Positions 44,946-53,852 of a stretch of DNA of 64,000 nucleotides are shown piece by piece. Made by a program: the position numbers and the translations under genes. The stretch spans positions 186,001-250,000 of the forward strand of contig NZ_FODD01000008.1 in assembly GCF_900110255.1 (NCBI RefSeq). Reading direction: 5' to 3'. The notes below the pieces were generated by a model. The model saw nothing but the letters and a program-made list of their open reading frames with translations, did not search any database and was not told the origin of the DNA. Positions within the stretch are counted from its first letter, which is position 1; each line of letters begins with the position of its first letter. The stretch comes from Actinacidiphila rubida (GTDB taxonomy: Bacteria; Actinomycetota; Actinomycetes; Streptomycetales; Streptomycetaceae).

Positions 44946-45977
44946 TCAGATCCGGACGCCGAACTCGAAGGTCATGTCGCCGATCGACTCGTAGCGCACC
45001 GACGCACCCGGCTTCGGGGCGTGCAGCACCATGCCGTTGCCCGCGTACAGGCCGACGTGGTGGTAGTCGCCGTAGAAGATGACCAGGTCGCCCTGGCGCA
45101 GGTCGGACATCGAGTAGATGCGCGTGCCGGCGTTCGCCTGCTCCTGCGAGGTCCGCGGTATGGACACGCCGGCCTGCCGGTAGGCCCAGGAGGTCAGGCC
45201 GGAGCAGTCGAAGGAGCCGGGGCCGGTGGCGCCGTAGACGTACGGGACGCCGATCTTCGACTGCGCGGCGGCGAACGCGGCGGCCGCGTACTTCGAGGCG
45301 GCGGGCGCGCTGCCCAGGTTCACGCGGGAGCTGGCGCGGCTGGCGGCGAGGGCGTCGTCGCGCTGCATCTGCGCGCGCTGCGCGGCGGTCAGCGAGTTGA
45401 GGACCTGCTGCGCCTGCGAGAGCTTGTCCTTGGCCTCGGACTTGCGCTGCGCCAGTTCGGTGCGGGTGGACTGGAGTTCGGCGAGCTTGGTGGTGGCCTC
45501 GGCCCGCTCCTGGTCCAGGGTGCGCTTGGCGTTCTGCAGCTGCTCCAGGGCGTTGGCCTGGAGGGAGCCGAGCTGGTCCAGGGTCGTCGCCTGGGCCAGG
45601 TAGCTGTCCGGGTTGGAGGACAGGAAGAGCTGGAGCGACGGGTCGATGCCGCCGCTGCGGTACTGCGAGGCCGCGATGGTGCCGAGGCCGTCCCTGAGCT
45701 GGTTCAGGTGCTGCTGCTGCCGGGCCACCTGGTCCTGAAGGCTTGAGGCGTCCTTCTGGAGGGTATGCAACTTCTCGTTGGCGGCGTCGTACTTCTCGGT
45801 GGCCTGCTCCGCCTGCGTGTAGAGGGCGTCCACCCTGGCCTTGGCGTCCTTGACGGAAGGCTTGGCGGGGGTCGCGTTCGCGGCCTGGGCGGAAAGCGCG
45901 ACGGCCGCAGCGGCGGTCGCGGTCAGCACGGTCACGCGAGTGCGGGTTGCCGGCTTGGGACGACGGTGGGACGCCAC
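44946..45977 (-). CDS. NLP/P60-family (C40) peptidoglycan hydrolase, distal copy
   Basis: The protein (343 aa) is a tandem paralogue of the previous gene: signal peptide (TVLTATAAAAVALSAQAANA, cleavage after about residue 37), coiled-coil region (about 45-200) and C-terminal NlpC/P60 domain with Cys in GSFDCSGLTSWAYRQAG and His in DYHHVGLYAGNGMVLHAP. The coiled-coil and domain share QYRSGGIDPSL and SIPRTSQEQANAG with the proximal copy. Starting at 45977, it has AGAAGGAG upstream, and a probable ydaO-type riboswitch precedes it. Control by c-di-AMP would tie cell-wall cutting to osmotic state. Confidence 0.93.
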   Translation of the reverse strand: MASHRRPKPATRTRVTVLTATAAAAVALSAQAANATPAKPSVKDAKARVDALYTQAEQATEKYDAANEKLHTLQKDASSLQDQVARQQQHLNQLRDGLGTIAASQYRSGGIDPSLQLFLSSNPDSYLAQATTLDQLGSLQANALEQLQNAKRTLDQERAEATTKLAELQSTRTELAQRKSEAKDKLSQAQQVLNSLTAAQRAQMQRDDALAASRASSRVNLGSAPAASKYAAAAFAAAQSKIGVPYVYGATGPGSFDCSGLTSWAYRQAGVSIPRTSQEQANAGTRIYSMSDLRQGDLVIFYGDYHHVGLYAGNGMVLHAPKPGASVRYESIGDMTFEFGVRI

Positions 45978-45984
45978 GAAGGCG

Positions 45985-46110
45985 AGCTCCTTCTTCCTCA
46001 GCCGCCTACCGGTTCAGCTGGCGGGCGGCCCCCGAGCGCCATCCGGGTTGGATGATCGACTGCTTGGAGGTTCGACGCCCGACCTTAGTGACCTTTCTGT
46101 GATCGGTTCA
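45985..46110 (-). promoter_or_regulatory. Probable ydaO-type (c-di-AMP) riboswitch
   Basis: The leader contains, in the order seen in Streptomyces ydaO elements, a GGTCACTAAGGTCGG start, an AACCCGGATGGCGCTCGGGG middle and a CAGCTGAACCGGTAGGCGGC end close to the ribosome binding site. The last segment resembles the conserved ACAGCTAACCTCGNAGGCG of leaders of Streptomyces Rpf and NLP/P60 genes. It is shorter than typical (about 125 nt), and I could not run a covariance model, so the call is tentative. Confidence 0.45.
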
Positions 46111-46280
46111 AATCCTTGTAGGCAAAATCTCGACCGCATCGCACATTCTTTACGGGTTCCGTACGCGCGGTGAGGACGACACGACACCCGGTAGCGCCCA
46201 AGTGGTGAACAGCCATGTCATGTACGGGCGTTCGACGTCATCCGGACCTAATCCGACACTCCGGGCACAACCCCTGAACG

Positions 46281-46300
46281 GTCCGGCGCCGGCGCCGGAC
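46281..46300. terminator. Perfect 20-bp palindrome after the NYN gene
   Basis: GTCCGGCGCC and GGCGCCGGAC abut with no loop. It lies 63 bp downstream of the NYN gene stop and could act as its terminator once a few central bases unpair. Confidence 0.45.
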
Positions 46301-46362
46301 GGGGTGGGACCGCACAGGAGTGCCGGCGGCCCGGCGGACCGGAGGCACCGGGGCGGGCGTCC

Positions 46363-47793
46363 TCAGACGCGGGCGAGGCGGCGCAGCAGCAGCGTCGAAG
46401 CCACCGGCCGGGCACCGGCCTTGGCCACGCCGTCGGCCACCTCGCGGTCCGCGGAGACCACCACGATCTGCCGGCCGGGCGGCTCGGCCCGCACCAAACG
46501 GCGGATCAACTCGTCCGCGGTCTCACCGGACTTGGAGAACAGCACCCGCACCCCGCGCGGTGGCGCGAGCAACACCGGCCGGTCCAGGTCGGCGCCGTCG
46601 AACACACAGGTCACCTCGGCGCCGCTCTGCGCGGCGAGCGCGGCGAGCCCGCCCAGCAGCCGCAGCCGCTGTTTCTCCAACGGCATCGACGGATAGCCGG
46701 TCTTGGTGACGTTGTAGCCGTCGACGACCAGGTGGGCCTGCGGCAGCGCGAGCAGCTGGTCGAGCAGGGCGGGATCGGTGTCGGACAGGGCCCGGGTGGC
46801 GATGTCGCGGGCGCTGAACTGCCCGGGGGCGACCGCGTCCACGGTGTCGGCGGGCAGCACGCCCAGGGTGTCCCGCGGCGGCAGGGCCAGTTCGCGGCGC
46901 AGGCCGGCGGCCGCGTCGAGCACGGTGTCCAGCAGCAGCCGCAGCCGCACGTCCTCGGTGCTGCGGCCCTCCCGGGCCGCCTTGCGCCCGGCCTCCACCA
47001 CCGACTCGGCCTCGGCCAGGCGGGCCCGCAGCCGGCGGGCCTCACTGTCCGCGGCCGCCTTGTCGCGGGCGGCGGCCGACCGCGCCTCGTCCAGCTCGGT
47101 CTGCAGTTTGCGCTGCGCGGCCTCGGCGCGTTTGACGTCGCTCTGCGCGGCCCGCAGCTTGCGGTGCAGCGCGTCGCTCTCCTTGCGGGCCGCCTCCAGT
47201 TCGCCGCGGGCGCGGGCGGCCTCGGTGCGGGCATGGGTGTGCAGGTGCTCCACCTCGCCGCGCAGCGCCGCGAGTTCGCGCAGGGCCTCCTCGTCGGCGC
47301 GTTCGGCGTCGGCGCGCTGCGCCTCCTCGCCGGCGGTGGCCACGAGCTTGGCCCAGCCGGCCGGGCGCAGCAGGTACGCGGCGGCGGCGACGTCCAGCGG
47401 GTCGGCGGCGGGCGGCGGGGTGCCGGCCTCCAGCGCGCCGGTCAGCTCCGGCTGCGCCTCACTGAGCTTCGCGGCCACCTTCTGCCGGAACGCGGCGTCG
47501 GACTCCAGCGCGGCGGCGAGCGCGGTCGCCGCGTACTTCACACGTCTGGAGGGGGTGAACCGGGCGTAGGGGCGCAGCGAGACGGGCAGCTCGGGGTAGG
47601 TGAAGCCGCCGAACGCGTCGGCGGCGAGGGTCACGACGCGATGCCGGACGCCCTCGGGCAGCGGTCGGTCCAGCAGGGGCTCGCCGTCGCCCGGCTCAGC
47701 CTCGTCCGGCTCAGCCTCGTCCGGCTCAGCCTCGTCCCGCGTCCGCTCCGCGCCCGCTTCGGCGCCCGGAACGCCGTCGCTACCGTCCACCAC
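46363..47793 (-). CDS. NYN-domain RNA-binding protein with coiled-coil
   Basis: The protein (476 aa) has an acidic N-terminus with three EAEPD units, a helical domain (about residues 45-150), a long coiled-coil rich in Ala, Arg, Glu and Lys (about 155-280) and a C-terminal YacP-like NYN domain beginning AHLVVDGYNVTKTGYPS. The NYN domain has the acidic residues D, D and D expected of this PIN-like ribonuclease fold (VDGYN, CVFDGADLD, VVVSADREVADG). A role in RNA cleavage or binding is inferred. The coiled-coil suggests oligomerisation. The start at 47793 is tentative. Confidence 0.85.
   Translation of the reverse strand: MVDGSDGVPGAEAGAERTRDEAEPDEAEPDEAEPGDGEPLLDRPLPEGVRHRVVTLAADAFGGFTYPELPVSLRPYARFTPSRRVKYAATALAAALESDAAFRQKVAAKLSEAQPELTGALEAGTPPPAADPLDVAAAAYLLRPAGWAKLVATAGEEAQRADAERADEEALRELAALRGEVEHLHTHARTEAARARGELEAARKESDALHRKLRAAQSDVKRAEAAQRKLQTELDEARSAAARDKAAADSEARRLRARLAEAESVVEAGRKAAREGRSTEDVRLRLLLDTVLDAAAGLRRELALPPRDTLGVLPADTVDAVAPGQFSARDIATRALSDTDPALLDQLLALPQAHLVVDGYNVTKTGYPSMPLEKQRLRLLGGLAALAAQSGAEVTCVFDGADLDRPVLLAPPRGVRVLFSKSGETADELIRRLVRAEPPGRQIVVVSADREVADGVAKAGARPVASTLLLRRLARV
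47691..47735. repeat. Fifteen-bp tandem repeat in the NYN gene
   Basis: The unit CCGGCTCAGCCTCGT (plus strand) occurs three times without change and encodes three EAEPD-type units near the N-terminus. Changes in copy number would keep the frame. Confidence 0.85.
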
Positions 47794-48064
47794 TCACTCC
47801 CGTCCGAGGTCCGCACCGAGCGGATGCCCGTCGGTGCCGGTCGGATCGGCAACGGACCTCCTCGCGGTACCGCCCCCCCTTCGATCCCTGCGGCCGCCGC
47901 CTCCCGATTCCATTGTCCCCGTTAACCGCCGTCAACCGTGCCCGGACGGGTTCTCCGCGCCGTCAGCACGGGCGCGTGTCCCGGTCACCCTATGGCCTCG
48001 GCGGTCCGGCGCGCTGCGGCGAGGCGACCTTTGCCGGTTCCGCCCCATCCGTCATGATCAGTGC

Positions 48065-48844
48065 ATGGTCATCCCGGTGTACGACAAGAACCCGGTCCGC
48101 CGCACGCCGGTCGTGACGTACACGTTGATCGCCCTGTGCACCGCGGTGTTCCTGCTCGGCCCGCTGTCCGGCTTCACCCCGTCGTACGGGCACGGCCACG
48201 CGCTCCAGTGCGAGCAGGCGGCGTACTTCGACCGCTGGGGCGTGATCCCCGGCGAGCTGTTCCACGGGCAGTTGCCGGTCGACCGGCTGCCGTTGCCGCA
48301 GGGGTGCCCGGTGCCCGCGCCCTACACCAAGGTGCCGTTCCTGTCGGTGTTCACCGCGATGTTCCTGCACGGCGGCTGGCTGCACCTGATCGGCAACATG
48401 CTCTTCCTCTACGTCTTCGGCGACAACGTGGAGAACCGCATGGGCCGCGTCAGGTTCGCGCTGTTCTACCTGGCCGCCGGGTACCTGGCCACCTACGGCT
48501 TCGCGCTGGCGCACACCGAGGACACGCAGAGCCTCGTCGGCGCCTCCGGCGCGATCTCCGGGGCGCTCGGCGCCTACCTGTACCTGTATCCGAAGGCGCG
48601 GGTCACCAGCCTGTTCCCGTTCCTCTTCTTCATCCCGCTGCGGTTCCCGGCGTGGATGGTGCTGGGCTTCTGGTTCGTGCTGCAGTGGCTGGCCGCGCAG
48701 ACCGCGCGGGGCGGGCCCGGCGTCGCCTATCTGGCCCACGTGGTGGGCTTCGCCTTCGGGTTCCTGTGCGCATGGGTCTGCTACCGGCCACGGCGTAAGG
48801 TGAGCCTCGTCATCAGGTCGACCCAAGGAGACATCCCGCCGTGA
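48065..48844 (+). CDS. Rhomboid-family intramembrane serine protease
   Basis: The protein (259 aa) has six to seven membrane helices. The catalytic serine lies in the VGASGAISGALGAYL motif (GxSx), and the partner histidine lies in AHVVGFAFGF. The loop MFLHGGWLHLIGNMLFLYVFGDNVENRMGR is the conserved L1/TM2 rhomboid signature. It cleaves membrane proteins within the bilayer; targets are unknown. The ATG at 48065 has a CATGAT box 6 nt upstream and no ribosome binding site. Its stop overlaps the next start (GTGA). It is divergent from the NYN gene. Confidence 0.93.
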   Translation: MVIPVYDKNPVRRTPVVTYTLIALCTAVFLLGPLSGFTPSYGHGHALQCEQAAYFDRWGVIPGELFHGQLPVDRLPLPQGCPVPAPYTKVPFLSVFTAMFLHGGWLHLIGNMLFLYVFGDNVENRMGRVRFALFYLAAGYLATYGFALAHTEDTQSLVGASGAISGALGAYLYLYPKARVTSLFPFLFFIPLRFPAWMVLGFWFVLQWLAAQTARGGPGVAYLAHVVGFAFGFLCAWVCYRPRRKVSLVIRSTQGDIPP

Positions 48845-49122
48845 TCACCGCGATCGTTCTCATCAAGACCTCCGTCGACCGGATCCCGGAGATCGCGGAG
48901 GCGATCACGGCGCTCGACCACGTCAGCGAGGTCTACTCGGTGACCGGCACGTACGACCTGGTCGCGATGGTGCGGGTGGCCCGGCACGACGACCTCGCGG
49001 ACGTGATCCCCGGCCGGATCAGCAAGATCCCCGGCGTCGAGGTGACGGACACGCACGTCGCGTTCCGCACCTACAGCCAGCACGACCTCGAGGCCGCGTT
49101 CGCCATCGGCCTCGACGCCTGA
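48841..49122 (+). CDS. Stand-alone RAM (Lrp/AsnC effector-binding) domain protein
   Basis: This 93-aa protein is only the ligand-binding half of Lrp/AsnC regulators: ITAIVLIKTSVDRIPEIAEAITALDHVSEVYSVTGTYDLVAMVRV followed by a second beta-alpha-beta. There is no helix-turn-helix. Such single-domain proteins form ring-like oligomers that bind amino acids, but the target is unknown. The GTG at 48841 overlaps the rhomboid stop by 4 nt, so the two are translationally coupled. Confidence 0.9.
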   Translation: MITAIVLIKTSVDRIPEIAEAITALDHVSEVYSVTGTYDLVAMVRVARHDDLADVIPGRISKIPGVEVTDTHVAFRTYSQHDLEAAFAIGLDA

Positions 49123-49143
49123 GCCCTCACCGATCCGCCGCCG

Positions 49144-49164
49144 CTCCTGCCCCCGCGGCAGGGG
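49144..49164. terminator. Bidirectional hairpin between convergent genes
   Basis: CTCCTGCC (49144-49151) pairs with GGCAGGGG (49157-49164) across a 5-nt loop with one T-G pair, between the RAM-domain gene and the PLP-enzyme gene. Confidence 0.55.
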
Positions 49165-50535
49165 TCACGCCTTGACCGGGACGCAGCGGCCGGCCTCGGT
49201 GCGGTAGCGCCAGGCGGCGCCGTCCCGGACCAGGGAGCGTGCCGCCTCGACGAAGCGGACCACGTGCTCCTCGGGCGTCCCCGCGCCGAAGCTGACCCGG
49301 ATCGCGTTCAGCGAGGTCTCGCCGGGCGCGGCGTCCGGCGCCCCGCACTCCCCCGGCTCGCCCTCCGCCGCGTCCAGCAGCACCCGCACCAGAGGGTGCG
49401 CGCAGAACAGCCCGTCCCGCACGCCGATGCCGTGCTCGGCGGACAGCGCGGCCGCGAAGTGCGAGCTGTTCCAGCCCTGGACGACGAACGACAGCACGCC
49501 CACGCGCGGTGCGTCGTCCCCGAACAGCGACAGCACCCGCACCTCGGGGATCCCCGCGAGCCCGTCCCGGAGCAGCCCCAGCAACCGCTGCTCGCGGTCG
49601 GCCAGCCGGTCCAGCCCGGCCTCGGTCAGCGCCCGGCAGGCGGAGGCGACGGCGTACGCGCCGATGACGTTGGGCGAGCCGGCCTCGTGCCGGGCTACCG
49701 AGGTGTGCCACTCGACGTCCACCGTGCCGTCGGCGGCGCGGCTGACGGTGCGGGTGGCGCCGCCGCCGGCCAGGTACGGCTCGGCCTCGCGCAGCCAGTC
49801 GGCGCGTCCGGCGAGCACGCCGGAACCGAACGGCGCGTAGAGCTTGTGGCCGGAGAACGCCGCCCAGTCGACGTCGAGTTCGGCGATGTCCACCCGGTGG
49901 TGCGGCGCGAGCTGCGCGGCGTCCAGCACGATGCGGGCGCCGTGCCGGTGGGCGGCGGCGGCGAGTTCGCGGACCGGCCAGATCTCGCCGGTCACGTTCG
50001 AGGCCCCGGTGACGCACACCAGCTTGGGCCCCTTCGGCGCGCCGTGCAGCGCCACGTCGAGCGAGGCCACGGCCTGCTCGGGCGTGCGCGGCGCGGCCAG
50101 ACAGGTGACGTCCGCGCCCCTGCGCCGCCACGGCAGCAGCGAGGCGTGGTGCTCGGTCTCGAAGACGAAGACCTGCGTGCCGGCGGGCAGCGCGGCGGCC
50201 AGCAGGTTCAGCGAGTCGGTGGTGGACCGGGTGAACACCACCTGGTCGTCCTCGCGGCAGCCGAGGAACCGCGCGACGGTCTCGCGGCTCTGCTCGAACA
50301 GGTCGGTGGACAGCTGGGAGAGGTAGCCGGCGCCGCGGTGCACGCTGCCGTAGTAGGGGGCGTAGGCGGCCACGTCGTCCCACACGCGCTGCAGGGCGGG
50401 CGCGCTGGCGGCGTAGTCGAGCGCGGCGTAGGTCACCTCGCCGCCGGTGACCAGGGGCACGGAGACGTCCCGGCCGAGGACGGGAAGGGGCGCACCGATC
50501 TCGGTGGCGACGGGGGCGGCGGTGGTCACGGTCAT
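49165..50535 (-). CDS. Class V aminotransferase-fold PLP enzyme (cysteine desulfurase-like)
   Basis: The protein (456 aa) has the class V PLP fold: ALDYAASAPALQRVWDDVAAYAPYYGSVHRG, FTRSTTDSLNLLAAAL, ETEHHASLLPW, VTGASNVTGEIWPV, VLDAAQLAPH (PLP-contacting Asp and Gln) and the Schiff-base lysine in FSGHKLYAP. It is close to the CsdA/SufS/NifS family, but no Cys loop of the usual length is seen in the region RDGLFCAHPLVRVLL; the Cys there (CAHP) could serve. The substrate is uncertain. The ATG at 50535 has GGGAG 6 nt upstream. A second, fused cysteine desulfurase lies at 62.2 kb. Confidence 0.85.
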   Translation of the reverse strand: MTVTTAAPVATEIGAPLPVLGRDVSVPLVTGGEVTYAALDYAASAPALQRVWDDVAAYAPYYGSVHRGAGYLSQLSTDLFEQSRETVARFLGCREDDQVVFTRSTTDSLNLLAAALPAGTQVFVFETEHHASLLPWRRRGADVTCLAAPRTPEQAVASLDVALHGAPKGPKLVCVTGASNVTGEIWPVRELAAAAHRHGARIVLDAAQLAPHHRVDIAELDVDWAAFSGHKLYAPFGSGVLAGRADWLREAEPYLAGGGATRTVSRAADGTVDVEWHTSVARHEAGSPNVIGAYAVASACRALTEAGLDRLADREQRLLGLLRDGLAGIPEVRVLSLFGDDAPRVGVLSFVVQGWNSSHFAAALSAEHGIGVRDGLFCAHPLVRVLLDAAEGEPGECGAPDAAPGETSLNAIRVSFGAGTPEEHVVRFVEAARSLVRDGAAWRYRTEAGRCVPVKA

Positions 50536-50947
50536 GGCGAACTCCCGGAGGAAGGCAGGCCGAATCAGCGCCCGCCGGGGCACGCCCGGACATGCGGCGG
50601 CACGCGCGGCGGCGCTGAAAGCACTGGATGAAGGCGAGATGGACCAGAAACGCTGGACGGCGGTAACGCGGTGAAGACGCGGAAGCCGGGGCCGACAGGC
50701 CCTATCGCATTCGCTTGCTCAAGACAGAACTCCCCATGTCCGGCTTGCTGCGAGCCTTGCTGCTCACAGCCTGGTCATCACCCGGGGCACCCCGCCTCGG
50801 ACGGAGGGTTGCCGGACAGCGAGCCGGGGCCTTTGCGCTGTCACTCGTGACCTGAAAAGCATTGTGCCATACACGTGCCCGCGTGCAAGGTGCCGTCCGT
50901 ACCGTGGACGGACGGCACCTGGGGCCGCCGTGGGCGGCCGGCACGCG
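50536..50947. other. Non-coding region between the PLP-enzyme gene and trpD
   Basis: The 412 bp contain the trpD terminator at 50888-50920 and, in the rest, the promoter region of the PLP-enzyme gene. I see no ribosome-bound short gene: a possible 11-codon frame at 50639-50674 on the plus strand has no supporting context. The stretch 50700-50760 is AT-richer than its surroundings. Confidence 0.55.
50888..50920 (-). terminator. Hairpin terminator after trpD
   Basis: AGGTGCCGTCCG (50888-50899) and CGGACGGCACCT (50909-50920) form a perfect 12-bp stem with a 9-nt loop, 28 bp after the trpD stop. Confidence 0.75.
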
Positions 50948-52012
50948 TCAGACCTGGGTGGCCGCCGCCCAGCGTTCGAGGACCGCGGCCGCCGCACCGG
51001 AGTCGATGGACTCCGCGGCCTTGCCGAGGCCGGCCGCGATCTGCTCCTCCAGCGGCACGTCCCGTGGCTCCAGAGCGGCCAGCGCCGCCGCGGAGTTGAG
51101 CAGCACGGCGTCCCGCACGGGCCCGGTCTCCCCCGCCAGCAGGCGGCGGGCCACCTCCGCGTTGTGGGCCGCGTCGGCGCCGCGCAGCGCCTCCACCGGC
51201 ACCAGGGGCAGGCCGACGTCCCGCGGGTCGAACGCGCGCTGCTCGACCTTGCCGTCGCGCACCACCCACACCTGCGAGGTGGCCGTGGTGGTCAGCTCGT
51301 CCAGGCCGTCGTCGCCGCGGAACACCAGCGCGGACGAGCCGCGTTCGGCCAGCACGCCGGCCATGAGGGGCGCCATGCGGAGGTCGGCGACGCCGGTGGC
51401 CTGGGCCCGTACCCGCGCCGGGTTGGTCAGCGGCCCGAGGAAGTTGAAGCTGGTGCCCACACCCAACTCGGCCCGGGCCTTGGCCACATGGCGCAGCGCG
51501 GGGTGGAACCTGACGGCGAAGCAGAAGGTGATGCCGGCCTCCTCGGCGACCTGGACCACCCGTTCCGCGGACAGTTCCAGGTTGACGCCGAGCTTCGCCA
51601 GCACGTCGGAGGCGCCGCTCGCGGACGAGGCCGCGCGGTTGCCGTGCTTGACCACCTTCGCTCCGGTGCCGGCCACCACGATCGCCGACATCGTCGAGAT
51701 GTTGACGGTCTTCGCCCGGTCACCGCCGGTCCCGACGATGTCCACGCTCGGACCGGGCACCTCGATGGTGTGGGCGTGCTCGTACATCGCGCGGACCATG
51801 CCGGAGAGTTCGTCGACCGTCTCCCCCTTGGCGCGCAGCGCCACCGCGAACCCGGCGATCTGCACGTCGGTGGCCTCGCCGCTCATGATCCGGTCCATGG
51901 CCCACGCGGTGTCGTCCGTGCTCAGGTCGCGGCCGGCCATCAGGGCGCTCAGCACCTCCGGCCAGGAACGAGAAGCCGTCGTCTCGCCTCCGGCGGGTGT
52001 CACAACGCTCAT
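50948..52012 (-). CDS. trpD: Anthranilate phosphoribosyltransferase
   Basis: TrpD (354 aa) adds phosphoribose from PRPP to anthranilate, the second dedicated step of tryptophan synthesis. The signatures are [23 protein letters not shown] (PRPP binding, GTGGD), [39 protein letters not shown] and [23 protein letters not shown]. The length is normal. ATG at 52012 begins the conserved sequence. It stands alone after a strong terminator of the qcr operon and is 26 kb from the attenuator-controlled anthranilate synthase, so the tryptophan pathway is split. Confidence 0.95.
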   Translation of the reverse strand: MSVVTPAGGETTASRSWPEVLSALMAGRDLSTDDTAWAMDRIMSGEATDVQIAGFAVALRAKGETVDELSGMVRAMYEHAHTIEVPGPSVDIVGTGGDRAKTVNISTMSAIVVAGTGAKVVKHGNRAASSASGASDVLAKLGVNLELSAERVVQVAEEAGITFCFAVRFHPALRHVAKARAELGVGTSFNFLGPLTNPARVRAQATGVADLRMAPLMAGVLAERGSSALVFRGDDGLDELTTTATSQVWVVRDGKVEQRAFDPRDVGLPLVPVEALRGADAAHNAEVARRLLAGETGPVRDAVLLNSAAALAALEPRDVPLEEQIAAGLGKAAESIDSGAAAAVLERWAAATQV

Positions 52013-52102
52013 GGGTCACGCTCCTGAAAGGGCGGCGGAAGGGTCATCGAAGGGTCCGGTACCGGTCCTCTCACCCTATCGGCCCGGCCCGCCCCGCAAG
52101 AG

Positions 52103-52144
52103 CGGGCCGGCCCGGCACCCCTCGCGGGATGCCGGGCCGGCCCG
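52103..52144 (-). terminator. Hairpin terminator of the ctaE-qcrCAB operon
   Basis: CGGGCCGGCCCGGCA (52103-52117) pairs perfectly with TGCCGGGCCGGCCCG (52130-52144), a 15-bp stem with a 12-nt loop, 43 bp after the qcrB stop. Confidence 0.75.
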
Positions 52145-52187
52145 GTGTGTGGCGACATGGCGCCGATGCGGCGCCGAGGTGGTCCGG

Positions 52188-53852
52188 TCAGTGGCTGCCG
52201 GAACCCGAGGTGATCTCCTCGTGGTGGCCGTGGCCCGCCAGGACCTCCTCGTACTCCTCCGCCGTCGGCTTCGGAATCTGGCTGTGCTCGCCGTAGAAGT
52301 TGCGGGACATGCGGGCCTGCAGCTTCTCGACGGGGTTGGTCTTGCGGGCGACACCGTTCTCGTCGACCGCGGGGCCGAGCTCGATCGGCGCCGGCTGGGC
52401 GTGCGCGGTGAGCACGTGCAGCTGCTGCTGCGAGAGCGGCTCGTGCACCTCGATGAACTCACCGTGCGGCAGCCGCTTGATGATGCCGGTCTCGCGACCG
52501 TGCAGCACCTTGTCGCGGTCGCGCCGCTGCAGACCCAGACAGATCCGCTTGGTGATCCAGTACGTCAGCACCGGCAGCACGAAGAAGCCGATACGGACGA
52601 ACCAGGTGATCGCGTTGATCGACAGATGGAAGTGGGTGGCCCAGATGTCGTTGCCGCCACCGACGAGCAGCACGAAGTACAGGGTCAGCCAGGCCACGCC
52701 GAAGCCGGTGCGCACCGGGCGGTTGCGCGGCCGGTCCAGGATGTGGTGCTCACGCTTGTCGCCGGTCACCCAGGACTCGATGAACGGGTAGACGGCGATG
52801 GCGAGCAGCACCAGCGGGAAGATCATCAGCGGGATGAAGACGCCGAGCACCAGGGTGTGGCCCCAGAGCCTGATCTCCCAGCCTGGCATCACACGGATCA
52901 GGCCCTCGGAGAAGCCCATGTACCAGTCGGGCTGTGCTCCGGTGGACACCTGGTCCGGCCGGTACGGACCCATGGTCCAGATCGGGTTGACGGTGACCAT
53001 CGCGGCGATCGCCGAGATGACGCCGAAGACCAGGAAGAAGAAGCCGCCCGCCTTGGCCGTGTAGATCGGCAGCAGCGGGGTGCCGACGACGTTCTTCTCG
53101 GTCTTGCCCGCACCCGGGAACTGGGTGTGCTTGTGGTAGAAGATCAGGATCAGGTGGGCGGTCAGCAGACCGGCCATCAGACCCGGCAGCAGCAGGATGT
53201 GCACCGAGTAGAACCGGGACACGAAGTCGTGGCCGGGGAACTCGCCGCCGAAGAGGAACATCGACAGGTAGGTGCCGACCAGGGGGGTCGACAGGATCGC
53301 GCCCTCCATGAACCGCACGCCGGTGCCGGACAGCAGGTCGTCCGGCAGCGAGTAGCCGGTGAAGCCGGTGAACATGCCGAGGAACAGCAGCGTCCAGCCG
53401 AACAGCCAGTTGATCTCGCGCGGCTTGCGGAACCCGCCGGTGAAGAAGACGCGCATCATGTGCACGATCATGCCGGCGATGAAGATCAGGGCGGCCCAGT
53501 GGTGGATCTGCCGGACGAGCAGACCACCGCGGACCTCGAAGCTGATGTGCATGGTCGACGCGTACGCATCGGACATCCGCACGCCCTGCAGTGGCGCGTA
53601 CGGGCCGTGGTAGACGACCTCGTTCATGCTCGGGTGGAAGAACAGCGTCAGGTACACACCCGTGAGGATGAGGATGACGAAGCTGTAGAGGCAGACCTCA
53701 CCGAGCATGAAGGACCAGTGGTCCGGGAAGATCTTGCGCAGGTTCGACTTGGCCAGCTTGTAGAGGCCGAGCCGGCCGTCGGTCCACTCGGCGATCCGCT
53801 CACCGGGGTGGGTGGCCTGCCGGCTGGACGGCGATTCGGTCGTAGTACTCAT
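52188..53852 (-). CDS. qcrB: Cytochrome b subunit of the cytochrome bc1 complex
   Basis: QcrB (554 aa) carries the two b haems and the quinol sites. Membrane helices begin near residue 50. Haem-ligating His pairs lie in the helix with MHISFEVRGGLLVRQIHHWAALIF and in the one with FYSVHILLLPGLMAGLLTAHLILIFYHKH. The Qo-site PDW is seen as QPDWYMGF. The C-terminal hydrophilic extension of about 120 residues is typical of actinobacterial QcrB. The start at 53852 overlaps the qcrA stop by 4 nt. It forms a supercomplex with the aa3 oxidase. Confidence 0.97.
   Translation of the reverse strand: MSTTTESPSSRQATHPGERIAEWTDGRLGLYKLAKSNLRKIFPDHWSFMLGEVCLYSFVILILTGVYLTLFFHPSMNEVVYHGPYAPLQGVRMSDAYASTMHISFEVRGGLLVRQIHHWAALIFIAGMIVHMMRVFFTGGFRKPREINWLFGWTLLFLGMFTGFTGYSLPDDLLSGTGVRFMEGAILSTPLVGTYLSMFLFGGEFPGHDFVSRFYSVHILLLPGLMAGLLTAHLILIFYHKHTQFPGAGKTEKNVVGTPLLPIYTAKAGGFFFLVFGVISAIAAMVTVNPIWTMGPYRPDQVSTGAQPDWYMGFSEGLIRVMPGWEIRLWGHTLVLGVFIPLMIFPLVLLAIAVYPFIESWVTGDKREHHILDRPRNRPVRTGFGVAWLTLYFVLLVGGGNDIWATHFHLSINAITWFVRIGFFVLPVLTYWITKRICLGLQRRDRDKVLHGRETGIIKRLPHGEFIEVHEPLSQQQLHVLTAHAQPAPIELGPAVDENGVARKTNPVEKLQARMSRNFYGEHSQIPKPTAEEYEEVLAGHGHHEEITSGSGSH

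Larger units (their letters stand above)
45978..46362 (-). other. Leader and intergenic region upstream of the distal NLP/P60 gene
   Basis: This 385-bp gap contains no gene. The part next to the gene holds the riboswitch-like leader. The part around 46100-46170 is AT-richer than its surroundings, as expected for a promoter. The far end carries the palindrome at 46281-46300 after the NYN gene. Confidence 0.6.

Noticed and set aside
50639..50674. Eleven-codon frame (MDQKRWTAVTR) as a second Trp leader
   Set aside because: It contains only one Trp codon, is on the strand opposite to both flanking genes and has no following terminator.
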